Shown piece after piece: positions 1-10,600 of a stretch of 64,000 bases of DNA. Below the pieces are notes generated by a model that worked only from the letters and a program-made list of their open reading frames with translations, ran no database searches and was not told the origin of the DNA. A program made the position numbers and the translations under genes. The stretch covers positions 2,177,001 to 2,241,000 of the forward strand of contig NZ_CP040813.1 of assembly GCF_009498295.1 (NCBI RefSeq), read 5' to 3'. The DNA is from Oceanihabitans sp. IOP_32. Its GTDB lineage: Bacteria > Bacteroidota > Bacteroidia > Flavobacteriales > Flavobacteriaceae. Positions within the stretch are counted from its first letter, which is position 1; every line of letters begins with the position of its first letter.

Positions 1-3000
1 CGCGGCAACCCTTACTGCTGATATAGCAGCTGTTCCCTCACCCACAGTAGCTACTGTTAACGTAATATTAAATATATTCCAGGCAGCATTTTTTAAACGT
101 TGTTCTGATATGTCTGCTTTTAGATGCTCTAAAAATAGTATAGGCACAGCATAACCTTTGCCTTCAATAGTGCCACGATCATCATGTATCATGTTTGTTG
201 CCATAGGGCTAAAAGGTGACACATTCTTCAAGAAGTAAATCATAACCATATCGAATGGTGATGAGTTTTCTGGTATTAAGTTAGTTGGATTTAAACAATT
301 TCCTCTATTATGATCTTGTTTTTCACAAGTGATAATGTTTACTTTATGTGTGTTTTTGTTATAGGTATATTTGTAGTTGTTACGGTCTCTTACATAACTA
401 ACAAGCACATAATCTCTATGCTCAACGTCCCAACTAATGTCTCCAACAATTCCATAAGTATCTGCTTCTAATTCGGCTCTTGAAGCTACAAGTCTATTAA
501 GTTGTTTAAAAAACTCTGTATAGGCGTCGTTAGAAAAGAAATTTCCTAATCTTTCTTTTAAATGATAAACCATAGGTTCTCCATCTACTCCTTGGTTTAT
601 GTCTTCAAGTGCATTTAAAAATTCTGTGGCTTCTTTTTCTCCAATTGATTTAAGAAGTTTTGCAATGACATTTTCATAGTTAGTATTAAATAAACGCAGC
701 AGATTTCCGTCTAGCATTCGGCGTAACGCTTCAATTTTAATGTCAATTTTAGTTTCTTGTAGTTTAGAAAATTCTATGACATTTAAAACTTCAAATAATA
801 TCTCTCTTTTGGACTTTGCAACAGCTTTATATTCTTCTTTAGTTGCTAGGTCTGTTAAAAAAGTATCTATAGAGTTATTATCAATAGTGCTAACTATTTT
901 TTTAATTAAAGAAACATCACTTTTATCATAATCGAAGTAACTGGAAGTAATGAAAAAATTATGTTCAAAAATGAGTTTCAGTAGTTCTTGTTTACTTTCA
1001 AGATTTAAGGTTTTAAGAAACTCCTCGTCTAGATAATATAAAGCAGTATAATAATCTTCTTTACTAGCGTTTGAACCTAGTTGTTTGTTATACTTTTCAA
1101 TATTTTGATTAATCTTTTTTAATGCTGTTAAATATATAGCAAAAGCATTATCTCTTTTCCAGAATGTTTCCCATGCTAAGCTTAATTTATAGATTTCTCC
1201 TCCTTTCCATAGCCCTTTAGTAGGTTCAAAAGCATCCTTATTAAGTTGTGAAACTAATACTTCGTAATCTATCGCATCAGAATCTTTAGAACATATTAAG
1301 TATGCAATACGCCTTAAAGCGTCTTCTTCAGATTCATTTTTATCTTTTATTAGATACTTATGACTATCATAGAACTCTTGGCCTTTTTCACATAGATTTT
1401 CAATACAATTTGTAGTAATATCAACTCTCGTTAAGCTTGTATTATATTCGTTGATTTGAATGTTATCTTTATTTTTTTCTACATAACCAAAACTCGTTAA
1501 ATATATTTTTGCGCATTTATTAGGTACATGTTCGTATAAATACACACTAGAGTTATCTTTAATATCTGGAGTTGGTAATTGGTAAGGATTTTCGTGGCCT
1601 TTTGTTTCTGTAAAGTAACCCTTGAATGTTCCATCATCATCATATTGAGCATCATAAGCTATTCCGTTTTTTAGTCTAAAACCTGGAACTGTACCTTTAA
1701 TTTTATTCGACTCTTTCTTAGCCCTAATTGTAATGGAGTTTTTAATTTTGAATGGCTCCCATGCCGGTGTAAACCATGTCCTTCCCGCTATCTCCCCATC
1801 CTCCTCATCTTGAAACACATAAAACTTAAGCGCAGGGTGGTGTATTTGCGCCCATTCCATGTGGCTTAGTTTTACAGCATCTGGATGCTTGCCATAGTCC
1901 ATTAACCAATCTGTTTTACCATCTGGCGTATCATATAATTTAAATGGGTGTTGTAGGGCAAAAATACCGTGGCCCAATTCGTGGGCGGTTACACCCACTA
2001 GGCTGTTTTTGCCTTTTTCGCTAGTATTTAATCCATCACTAAATACAAAGCCAAATTGGCGTTGTAAAGGCATAAAACCGGCAATAGTCTTTGTGGTTTT
2101 AAAATCGTTATTAAATACCAGTACATAGTAGGTGCTAGAGCTGTAATTTATTTGAGATTTTATGTTGTTAATAACAGCCTTTTGCTCTGCGTTATAGTTG
2201 CTAAGCCATGGGCTATCGCCAATTTCTAGTTGGTTGTCTGCGCCTAAGGTTTCAGTATTTAGGGAAATGCTATTGCCTTCCTTATTTTGGCTTACTGTTT
2301 TTATATTTAAACTAACTGCCCCTTTCTTGAAAATATCTTTTATAGCGGTTTGGTCGGGTAGCGGTGCACCATCTACTGAAACTAAAACGACATCTACAGT
2401 TCTGTTGGTTAAATGCCAAAGAGTAAATGCTCCTGCGGTGAGTTGTTTAGTGGAGTCTTGTTTAGAATCTACCACCGCATAAATAGTCTCGTTCTCTAAG
2501 GTATAGCGTCCTTTAAGGCTAAGGTCTATAGTATTATCGGCTTCATTAATTTCTGGGGTTATGAGTTCGCCAGATTTGGTTTTAAATTTTAAATCGGATA
2601 AACTGTAAGCAGAATTAGCTTCAATATCCACATTTGCTTTTACAACAATAGACGAATCTTTTTGGACAGCAATATGCGGTAGGGTATAATCACTGCCGTC
2701 GGCATCAGGAACAGTTAGGTATTCTTTTTTAAGTTTCTCGAAGTCTTTGGCAATACTCGGCATTTGGTCGTAGCCATAAATGCCATTGTCTATAAAAGTA
2801 ACCTGTATGCCTTCGGCCGTTAATGCTTCTAATTTACCATTTCTAGAAACCCCTGTAACATTGCCTGTATGTACGCTGCCACTTGGGTCTATTTGTCCGC
2901 CAGTAGTTATATTGCCCGCAGCATCAACATGGTACACATTACCTCCAGCATCAATAATAACTTTATCGTCTCCTAAAGGGCTTTTTTCTTGAGCACCATT

Positions 3001-4638
3001 CTCAGGATTGGTAATTATTAAAACACCATCTTCAATTTTAATATCATTCTCGGGATCTAGCTCCCAATTAATGCGAATTTCATCTAGGTCGTTGGTGCCT
3101 TCAAAAGGTTCGCCTAGAGCTTCTAAAACACCTTTTACCGTATCAATAGCCGCATCAACATCTAAAATATTTTTAAGGCTAGGGTCGTAATAGGTTATTA
3201 CGGTGCCTTCGGCAAGTTGTTTGTCGGTATTTATTAAAACATTGGTAAAAAGGACGCTTACTTTTATACTGTTTAAATAAGGGATAGTAACATAGCCTGT
3301 TCCTGTAAACCTACCATTACTGCCTTCTACATTTAGGATGTTTACGGGAAAATCGCCTGCGGTAAAGACATCGCCTTTAGCGAGCGTTTGTAAAGGGTCG
3401 GTATTGCTTAATGTAAAGTCGGGTGTAATGCCGCACTCGTAAACACTTTCTTGGTTATCGGCAATATGGGTGGTAAATTGCTTTACCATACTCCAATTAC
3501 TTTTGGTAACCGCACATTTTTTCTCTACTTGGTACTCGTAGGTGGTGCCTGCTTTTAAATCCCAAAGTGAGGTGGTGTTTCCTGATGTTTTGTTATAAAA
3601 CCATTCTGGGTTGGTATTGGAGTTATTGCCAGAAGAACTTGCTGTTTTTGCTCTGTAGCGAATGGTATATTCTGGCACTTCGGTTGAAAAATCGTCCCAA
3701 AAAATATTGGCAATGCTACTGCCTTTTACCTCGTGATATATACTTGAAGGCAAGTCGCAAGGAGTGGCATAGCTAAACGCATAAATCTCGCTATAGCCTT
3801 GGTTTTTAAACAGGCCAATCTCTTCGGTGCCTTGTTTGGCTTTTGCCTGTACGCGCCATGCATAGTTTTTACCAGAAAATAATTGGGGGTCGCTAGGGCC
3901 AAAAACATAGGTGGTTGAAGATGTAGTGGTTTGAAAAATTGGAGGTGAACTTAAAAAGGCAGCCTGCGGATCTATTTTATTGTCCCAAATTTCAACCAGA
4001 CTGAGTTCGTATTCTACATTAGTAACGTTAATGCTTCGCGGTGTCCATTGAAATACAATATGTTGTGGGTTGGTTTCTGCTATACTGGTTTTATTTCTTG
4101 GGGATACCAAAAAGGGCGGTTCATTTTTAAAAATAACCGTGGTAACACAGGTTTTGTTTGAAAGCCGGTTGCCTGTGGCCACATCAAAAACCTCAAAGCA
4201 AAATTGATAACTACCCTCTGGAATGATATTTCCATAAGCATTTGGTGAAATACCAGTAATGTTCTCAAATTTAAAATAGGGGGCCAATTCTGCATTGGTT
4301 AAAACTAAGGGCACACCACCTTTTAGAAATAAGGTAGTGGCACCTGTAACAAGATCGTTGCTTTGGAAATTGATCCCACGTCCTTGAAAATAGGTTTTAA
4401 GCCGTATTTCTCTAATTGGAATGCTAAAATCGTTAAGGATTAATTGCACCCGAAGCGGACTGTTAATGGTGCTCGCATCGGCATAATTAGAGAAATATAC
4501 TGGCGGTGGTGGGGTAGCCTGCGGAATGATTTGGACAGGAAATGTGCTTTCTTGACCCCATAACGGTAGTGCGAAAATTAGTAACACTAAAAGGCTTAGC
4601 TTCTTAAAAGACCTTGCAATATGTAGTTTTATTTTCAA
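1..4638 (-). CDS. Giant secreted Ig/Fn3-type protein with HELGH zinc-protease motif (3' end outside window)
   Basis: The reading frame is open from a TTG start at 4638 to the window edge, so 1546 residues are visible and the C-terminus is missing. The start is chosen because an in-frame TAA lies five codons upstream and the first ~29 residues form a signal peptide ending LPLWGQ. Residues ~35-170 are an Ig-like domain, and ~175-400 look like fibronectin type III modules. Residues ~405-620 are a beta-rich domain (GDVFTAGDF near 419). HELGH at 886-890, followed by GIFALQHPF, is a zincin-type HEXXH site; its third His spacing differs from metzincins. The last ~650 visible residues are charged and mostly helical, ending in a hydrophobic Gly/Ala-rich stretch. 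Large Bacteroidota proteins of this plan often end in a variable toxin-like domain, but that part is not visible here. The barrel gene 4784-7243 lies just upstream in the same direction. Family knowledge suggests secretion to the surface or medium; substrate and function are unknown. Confidence 0.8.
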   Translation of the reverse strand, partial: MKIKLHIARSFKKLSLLVLLIFALPLWGQESTFPVQIIPQATPPPPVYFSNYADASTINSPLRVQLILNDFSIPIREIRLKTYFQGRGINFQSNDLVTGATTLFLKGGVPLVLTNAELAPYFKFENITGISPNAYGNIIPEGSYQFCFEVFDVATGNRLSNKTCVTTVIFKNEPPFLVSPRNKTSIAETNPQHIVFQWTPRSINVTNVEYELSLVEIWDNKIDPQAAFLSSPPIFQTTTSSTTYVFGPSDPQLFSGKNYAWRVQAKAKQGTEEIGLFKNQGYSEIYAFSYATPCDLPSSIYHEVKGSSIANIFWDDFSTEVPEYTIRYRAKTASSSGNNSNTNPEWFYNKTSGNTTSLWDLKAGTTYEYQVEKKCAVTKSNWSMVKQFTTHIADNQESVYECGITPDFTLSNTDPLQTLAKGDVFTAGDFPVNILNVEGSNGRFTGTGYVTIPYLNSIKVSVLFTNVLINTDKQLAEGTVITYYDPSLKNILDVDAAIDTVKGVLEALGEPFEGTNDLDEIRINWELDPENDIKIEDGVLIITNPENGAQEKSPLGDDKVIIDAGGNVYHVDAAGNITTGGQIDPSGSVHTGNVTGVSRNGKLEALTAEGIQVTFIDNGIYGYDQMPSIAKDFEKLKKEYLTVPDADGSDYTLPHIAVQKDSSIVVKANVDIEANSAYSLSDLKFKTKSGELITPEINEADNTIDLSLKGRYTLENETIYAVVDSKQDSTKQLTAGAFTLWHLTNRTVDVVLVSVDGAPLPDQTAIKDIFKKGAVSLNIKTVSQNKEGNSISLNTETLGADNQLEIGDSPWLSNYNAEQKAVINNIKSQINYSSSTYYVLVFNNDFKTTKTIAGFMPLQRQFGFVFSDGLNTSEKGKNSLVGVTAHELGHGIFALQHPFKLYDTPDGKTDWLMDYGKHPDAVKLSHMEWAQIHHPALKFYVFQDEEDGEIAGRTWFTPAWEPFKIKNSITIRAKKESNKIKGTVPGFRLKNGIAYDAQYDDDGTFKGYFTETKGHENPYQLPTPDIKDNSSVYLYEHVPNKCAKIYLTSFGYVEKNKDNIQINEYNTSLTRVDITTNCIENLCEKGQEFYDSHKYLIKDKNESEEDALRRIAYLICSKDSDAIDYEVLVSQLNKDAFEPTKGLWKGGEIYKLSLAWETFWKRDNAFAIYLTALKKINQNIEKYNKQLGSNASKEDYYTALYYLDEEFLKTLNLESKQELLKLIFEHNFFITSSYFDYDKSDVSLIKKIVSTIDNNSIDTFLTDLATKEEYKAVAKSKREILFEVLNVIEFSKLQETKIDIKIEALRRMLDGNLLRLFNTNYENVIAKLLKSIGEKEATEFLNALEDINQGVDGEPMVYHLKERLGNFFSNDAYTEFFKQLNRLVASRAELEADTYGIVGDISWDVEHRDYVLVSYVRDRNNYKYTYNKNTHKVNIITCEKQDHNRGNCLNPTNLIPENSSPFDMVMIYFLKNVSPFSPMATNMIHDDRGTIEGKGYAVPILFLEHLKADISEQRLKNAAWNIFNITLTVATVGEGTAAISAVRVAA

Positions 4639-4783
4639 AATTGTTATGTTTTATCGCTGGGCGTTTTACAACACCATAATTCATCATTTTTAGTTCCCGA
4701 GCTCAAACTTTGATTATAGTTAAAGCTATTAGTTATTGCCTGTTTTATATTCCACCTTCGGGAATTTGGGGAATTTTATAGGC

Positions 4784-7243
4784 TTACTCTTTAGATATGT
4801 ACCGCAGCTCATATTGGTTAGGGTTTACAATGCTTAATGATTTTTTGTAATAAAAATCGATAAGCTCATATTCTAAAAAGTCTTCTATTTTCTCTATGGT
4901 TTCTGATTTATCAAACATTTTAAAGGCCGATAACTCAAATTTGTTCTTAAATTCTTTTAAGTGCCCTACGGGATCTTCTACAACACTACTATCGTTAAAA
5001 TCTGTGAATATAACTTCCATCCAACGGTGACCTACTAATTTTTCTAAGCGGTCTTGTTGCTCTTCTAACAGCTCTTGATATGCTGTTTTTAATTTTAAAT
5101 CCTCAGCAGTATAATTAGCCTCTTCTTTATTAAATAGGGGGTGGTTATCGACCTCTGTTTTTCTTATAACAAACAGCTTTTCAAGTGCCTGATCCATTTC
5201 ACGCATATCCCCCTTAATCTTTTTTATTACCGAAAAAAGTGCTTTGTTGTAAATGGCTTTAAAATCTTCATAACTATAGAGTTCTTTTAAAAAGACTAAA
5301 GCATTTTCTTTATAAGCAGCTTCTTTGGTTTGGGATTTCGTAACTTCAAGTAATAAATTTAAGTCCTCTTTTTTGTACTTAGGAATACCTTTAAAAGGAT
5401 CACTTTTAAAAACTTGGGTTAATTGTGCATTGAGTTGAGGTATAGAGCCTCTGTATGAAACATTTCGATATCTAAAACTCCAGTTGTCTTCACGACTTTT
5501 AGCCGTATTATCAAGATTGTTTCTGTCTCTTTTGTTAAACTGCATTTTAAAATTATCGAAAGCGTAACTGTAACCGAAAGTGAGCGTTAAATCGCGATTA
5601 GAGTTTGTATTAGATTCACGAAACAGCAGTAAGAAATTAAGGCTGAAATTATGTTTTTCTAGCCATAGGTAGTTACTTCCTAACCTGAAATTGTAAACAC
5701 TGTTTTGTTGAGTTCCATTGTTATAAGAGGTGTTGTAAGAGCTTGATATGTTGGTGCGTAACTGCTTGTCGAAAAAATGTTTGGCTACGGCTAAGGTTGG
5801 CCCTAAGGTTAAACTTTTGTCCATTCCTGTGGTATTGTAAGACGTATTGGCCGCTAACGAGATGCTTAAATCGCTTTGCGGGTAACCAAGCGTATAGGCG
5901 GCAGTACCATTGTAAAAGGTGTTTTCGCCACCTTCAATAGTTTCGCCTTCTTGTTGATTGTTCGAATTTTGATACACCAAGTTGAGATTTGTGCTGTGTT
6001 GTTTTTGCTCTGTTTTTTTTAGGATATAATTAACGGCTAAATTGGCATTTTGAGAAATTTGACGATAGTTTAACGTATCTATATTATCAAAATTGCCCAC
6101 TTGATTGATATAATCGAACTGGTCCCGAATATTGGTAAACGATTGAAAATTGGAGTACGATGCGTTTAAATTTAGTTTTTCAGAAGCGGTTAAGTTAGCA
6201 TTAACTGCGCTTACAATACGTTTTTGCTCTGTAGATTTTTCCTTGTTTAAATTGTCTCGTTGTAAACCTGCATTAACACTTAAATTTAATTTGCTATTAA
6301 ATAGGGTTTGCGTGGCATTTGCAGTAATATTTTCTAAATCATTATTAAAAAAATAGGCGCCTAAGGTTTTATAATCTGGGTCGATACGTTCGTAGCCAAC
6401 ACCTAAGCTGCCATTTCCGGCAGGGTAATCGAAGGCGGCGTTGAGTGCATTGTAGTAGTTGGTGCTGGCGTTTTCTTTTAGCAAAAAAGCGAGCAGGCCT
6501 TTTTCTGATTGGTCTTCAGTTAGAAGTGTGTTTTCGGTAACACCCGAGATGGCGTATTCTATATGAAAGTTAGCCTTATCAAACACTCGAAAATCACTTT
6601 CAAAAGAAAGGACGGCATTATCTTTTGGGCTTAGATTTAATTCCACAGGGAAGGTGTTTTCAATAGAGTTTTCATCGTCTGAAGCTTTAAAAAGAATCAC
6701 ACCTAGTTTCATAAATTCAAAATCGTAAGCCGTTTTTACGCCATATCCCATTCGTTTATAAGCTGTGATTCCGCCTTGAGCCGTAGCATCGTATTCGGTA
6801 GCTCGCAGCAAACGGCCATACATAGCACTTATTTGAAATTTACCTTCGGGATTTAATTCAACACCAGCACCTGTAAATTGATGCCCACTAAGCGTGTACG
6901 GCGAAAACGTCATGCTTACATCTCCAATATGTGCGGTAACCCATTTATAGGATGGATGTAAACTCAACCGGTTAAAATTAAACGGACTTGGGAAATTAAA
7001 ATCTTGATTTGAATAGGTGAAAGATAGAGGTATGTTATACAATCCTGCAATATTGAAATTTAAATTACCAGTAACAACGTAGGTTAAATCTTGACGATTG
7101 GCTGTGCCATCATAAAAAACGCTGTTTGCCGAAATACCACCATTGTACCGAAACCATTTCTCTTTATCGAGTTGGTCGAAATTTATATTTTGAGAAAAGC
7201 AGTATGTACAAGACATAAAGAATATAAGTAGGAATTTATACAA
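4784..7243 (-). CDS. Outer-membrane beta-barrel protein with helical C-terminal domain
   Basis: The protein has 819 residues from a TTG start; no in-frame ATG lies upstream, and the next ATG (codon 10) would cut into the signal peptide (LLIFFMSCTYCFSQ). Residues ~25-605 alternate polar and hydrophobic positions with many Asn/Tyr/Phe residues, as in outer-membrane barrels. Residues ~610-819 differ completely: Lys/Glu-rich, helical and possibly coiled-coil, with no C-terminal aromatic barrel signature. It lies 145 bp upstream of the giant HELGH protein on the same strand, so the two are probably co-transcribed and may act together, for example in surface display or export. I do not recognise a named family. 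The barrel call is from composition and pattern; the partnership is inference. Confidence 0.75.
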   Translation of the reverse strand: MYKFLLIFFMSCTYCFSQNINFDQLDKEKWFRYNGGISANSVFYDGTANRQDLTYVVTGNLNFNIAGLYNIPLSFTYSNQDFNFPSPFNFNRLSLHPSYKWVTAHIGDVSMTFSPYTLSGHQFTGAGVELNPEGKFQISAMYGRLLRATEYDATAQGGITAYKRMGYGVKTAYDFEFMKLGVILFKASDDENSIENTFPVELNLSPKDNAVLSFESDFRVFDKANFHIEYAISGVTENTLLTEDQSEKGLLAFLLKENASTNYYNALNAAFDYPAGNGSLGVGYERIDPDYKTLGAYFFNNDLENITANATQTLFNSKLNLSVNAGLQRDNLNKEKSTEQKRIVSAVNANLTASEKLNLNASYSNFQSFTNIRDQFDYINQVGNFDNIDTLNYRQISQNANLAVNYILKKTEQKQHSTNLNLVYQNSNNQQEGETIEGGENTFYNGTAAYTLGYPQSDLSISLAANTSYNTTGMDKSLTLGPTLAVAKHFFDKQLRTNISSSYNTSYNNGTQQNSVYNFRLGSNYLWLEKHNFSLNFLLLFRESNTNSNRDLTLTFGYSYAFDNFKMQFNKRDRNNLDNTAKSREDNWSFRYRNVSYRGSIPQLNAQLTQVFKSDPFKGIPKYKKEDLNLLLEVTKSQTKEAAYKENALVFLKELYSYEDFKAIYNKALFSVIKKIKGDMREMDQALEKLFVIRKTEVDNHPLFNKEEANYTAEDLKLKTAYQELLEEQQDRLEKLVGHRWMEVIFTDFNDSSVVEDPVGHLKEFKNKFELSAFKMFDKSETIEKIEDFLEYELIDFYYKKSLSIVNPNQYELRYISKE

Positions 7244-7366
7244 TAGTATTGACGGTTTAAAACGTTAAATATACGTTAAAAAACATCACAGGACTTATAT
7301 TTTCGATGAACTGCAATTTGATGTTTTAAATTTCTGAATTGAGACAGAAATTATAACGTTTTGTGT

Positions 7367-7582
7367 TATACCAATTTAGTTTTGAAATGTCGTATTATTA
7401 ATTTGAATTATTTTTTATTCAGATGAGATATAATATTAAAGCATAGCTTGAGTTAAGGTTTTATTTTATACCGAAATATGGGCGAAAAAGAACTGCGAAG
7501 CACATCATGAACACCTATTTATAACATAGAAAAATGTGAGTAAACAAATTATATGCGGCATGACATGGCTAATTTGGTATTA
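7367..7582 (-). repeat. Family A dispersed MITE-like element, copy 1
   Basis: This ~216-bp non-coding element is flanked by imperfect inverted ends (ATACCAATTTAG / CTAATTTGGTAT). It matches, in opposite orientation, the elements at 34264, 57192 and 59082. It lacks the segment containing GCTCACGCCCATATT that the other three copies carry. It sits just beyond the purL terminator, in the 428-bp gap between purL and the barrel gene. Confidence 0.8.
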
Positions 7583-7611
7583 ATTGTTTGTTAGAGAAAT
7601 ATTTACCACAA

Positions 7612-7653
7612 AAAAAAAGCCCCTAAAGTCATTATAACCAAAGGAGCTTTTTA
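7612..7653 (-). terminator. Rho-independent terminator of purL
   Basis: On the minus strand AAAGCTCCT and AGGGGCTTT pair (one G-U), followed by a long T run, 19 bp after the purL stop codon. Confidence 0.7.
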
Positions 7654-7671
7654 TATAAATAATGTTATAAT

Positions 7672-10600
7672 TTACTTGTTTTCAATCCATGTTCTGGCGT
7701 TTACAAATGCTTCTAGCCAAGGGGATACCTCGTCTTTTCTACCTTGTGGGTAGTGCGCCCAATTCCATTGAAACGTAGAGCGCTCAATATGTGGCATGGT
7801 TACTAAATGGCGTCCTGTTTTATCGCACATCATAGCGGTATTAAAGTCTGAGCCATTTGGGTTAGATGGGTAGCTTTCATAACCGTATTTGGCAACAATA
7901 TGGTATTTATCTTCGCTGTATGGCAAATTAAATTTCCCTTCACCATGAGAAATCCAAACGCCCAACGTGCTCCCGGCTAAACTAGAAAGCATCACAGAAT
8001 GATTCTCCTGAATTTTAACCGATGTAAACGCACTCTCGTGTTTTTTAGAATCGTTATAGGTTAGTTTTCCGTGTGTGTCGTGTTCTGGATTTACCAAATC
8101 TAATTCCATCCAAAGTTGTGCGCCATTACATATCCCAACCGATAAAGTGTCTTCGCGTGCAAAGAAGTTTTTTAAGGCGGTATTGGCTTTTTCGTTGTAT
8201 TTAAAAGCACCTGCCCAACCTTTGGCAGAGCCTAGAACATCGGAGTTAGAAAAACCACCCACAGCACCAATAAACTGAATGTCTTCTAGAGTTTCACGAC
8301 CAGAAATTAAATCGGTCATGTGTACATCTTTCACATCAAAACCAGCTAAATACATGGCGTTTGCCATTTCGCGCTCAGAGTTCGATCCTTTTTCACGAAG
8401 TATGGCTGCTTTTGGTCGTTTTACGTCGTTGCGAGACGCTGGCGTCTTGGCAATCTGTTCATTGGGAACAGATGGCTTCGTTGTACTCGCCATGACGTCT
8501 GCAAGTTTCCCAGTAAAATGCTTAGGGAAAACATATTCTAACGGTTGCTTTTTGTAATTGTTAAATCTAGCTTCAGCTAAATTATTGGCTGTTTGCTTTT
8601 GGTCGAGTAGGAAAGAGGTTTTATACCAAACATCGCGCAAACGGGAAACCGTCATAGTAAATACTTCGGCTTGGTTAATAATGCTTAACACATCAGATTC
8701 TGTAACTTTTCCTATGTTGAAGAAATCAATTTTTGCTTCAGATAAAAGGGTTTCTACGGAAGCATCTTTCGCCTGAAACACAATACCAGAATTTTCAGCA
8801 AATAAGATTTTAAACGAATCCTTTTCGTTTAATGCTGTTAGGTCTAATTCTGCACCCAGATTATTATCAGCAAAACACATTTCGAGTAAGGTGGTTATTA
8901 ATCCGCCTGAAGCCACATCGTGCCCAGCAACAATGTGTTCGTCTTTAATTAATTCCTGTATGGTGTTAAATACATGTTTAACATAGGCTGCATCTTTAAC
9001 ATTAGGCGTTTCATTTCCTATTTTATTAAGAATTTGAGCAAAGGAGCTGCCACCTAATTTAAATTCGTCTTGCGATAGGTTGATGTAATAAATAGACCCG
9101 GCGTTTTTCTGAAAAACAGGTTCGATAACTTGAGTAATATCGTTACAATGTGCTGCCGCCGAGATAATAACGGTGCCTGGCGAAATCACTTCCTCGTTAG
9201 GATATTTTTGCTTCATCGATAAGGAATCTTTTCCTGTAGGCACATTGATACCTAAATCGATGGCGAATTCTGAAATCGCTTTAACCGCTTCGTATAAACG
9301 GGCATCTTCGCCTTCGTTTTTACAAGGCCACATCCAGTTTGCCGATAGGGATACCGATTGCAAACCGTCTTTTAGTGGTGCCCAAATTATGTTAGTTAGC
9401 GCCTCGGCAATCGAATTTCTACTCCCGGCAATCGGGTTTATTAAACCAGAAATAGGCGAGTGCCCAATAGAAGTTGCAATCCCTTCTTTTCCTTTATAGT
9501 CTAAGGCCATGACACCAACATTATTAAGCGGTATTTGCAAGGACCCAGCGCATTGTTGTTTGGCCACTTTTCCGCCCACACAACGGTCTACTTTATTGGT
9601 TAGCCAATCTTTACAAGCAACAGCTTCTAGTTGTAAAACTTGGTCTAGATAGTCGTAAAAATTATCAGAATTGTAAGTAACATCTTTGTAATGTCTTTTG
9701 ATGGTTTGGTCGGTCATTACCGTTTTTGGCGAACTTCCAAACAAATCGTCCATGGCTAAATCCATAGGTTTGTTGCCTTTGGTTTTAGATTGGAAGGTAA
9801 ATCTATGGTCGTTAGTGACATCGCCAACTGTGTACATTGGTGAGCGCTCACGATCTGCAATTTTCTTTAGGGTATCTATATGTTTTTCGGCGATCACTAA
9901 TCCCATACGTTCTTGAGATTCGTTGCCAATAATTTCTTTATCAGACAAGGTGGGGTCTCCAACGGGTAGTTTATCTAAATCGATAAGGCCGCCAGTATCT
10001 TCAACCAGCTCCGACAAACAATTTAAATGTCCACCGGCACCATGATCGTGAATAGAAACAATAAAATTCTCATCACTCTCTACCATGCCACGAACAGCAT
10101 TTGCGGCACGTTTTTGCATTTCTGGGTTAGAACGTTGTACGGCATTGAGTTCGATGCCAGATTCAAACTCACCAGTATCGGCTGATGATACTGCAGCACC
10201 GCCCATACCAATGCGGTAATTTTCGCCACCAAGAATGACTATTTTATCTCCTTTTTGAGGCGTGTCTTTTAAGGCCTGCTCGATTTTACCGTAACCAATA
10301 CCACCGGCTTGCATGATCACTTTATCGTAACCTAATTTTCGTTTAGTGCCTTCTGAAGGGTTTTTAGTACCATCCGAATTTTCATCATGCTCAAACGTTA
10401 ATACAGACCCACAAATGAGGGGTTGGCCGAATTTGTTTCCGAAGTCTGATGCGCCGTTTGATGCTTTTATTAAAATATCGATAGGGGTTTGGTATAACCA
10501 TTGGCGTTCTGGGAATGCTTTTTCCCAAGGTCTGTTGGCTTCTAAGCGCGAATACGAGGTCATGTAAACCGCCGTTCCCGCTAGGGGTAAGGAGCCTTTT

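Noticed and set aside
740-3190. Plus-strand frames of 60-94 codons opposite the giant protein
   Set aside because: They are antisense shadows of a continuous, in-frame coding sequence on the minus strand with a signal peptide and recognisable domains.
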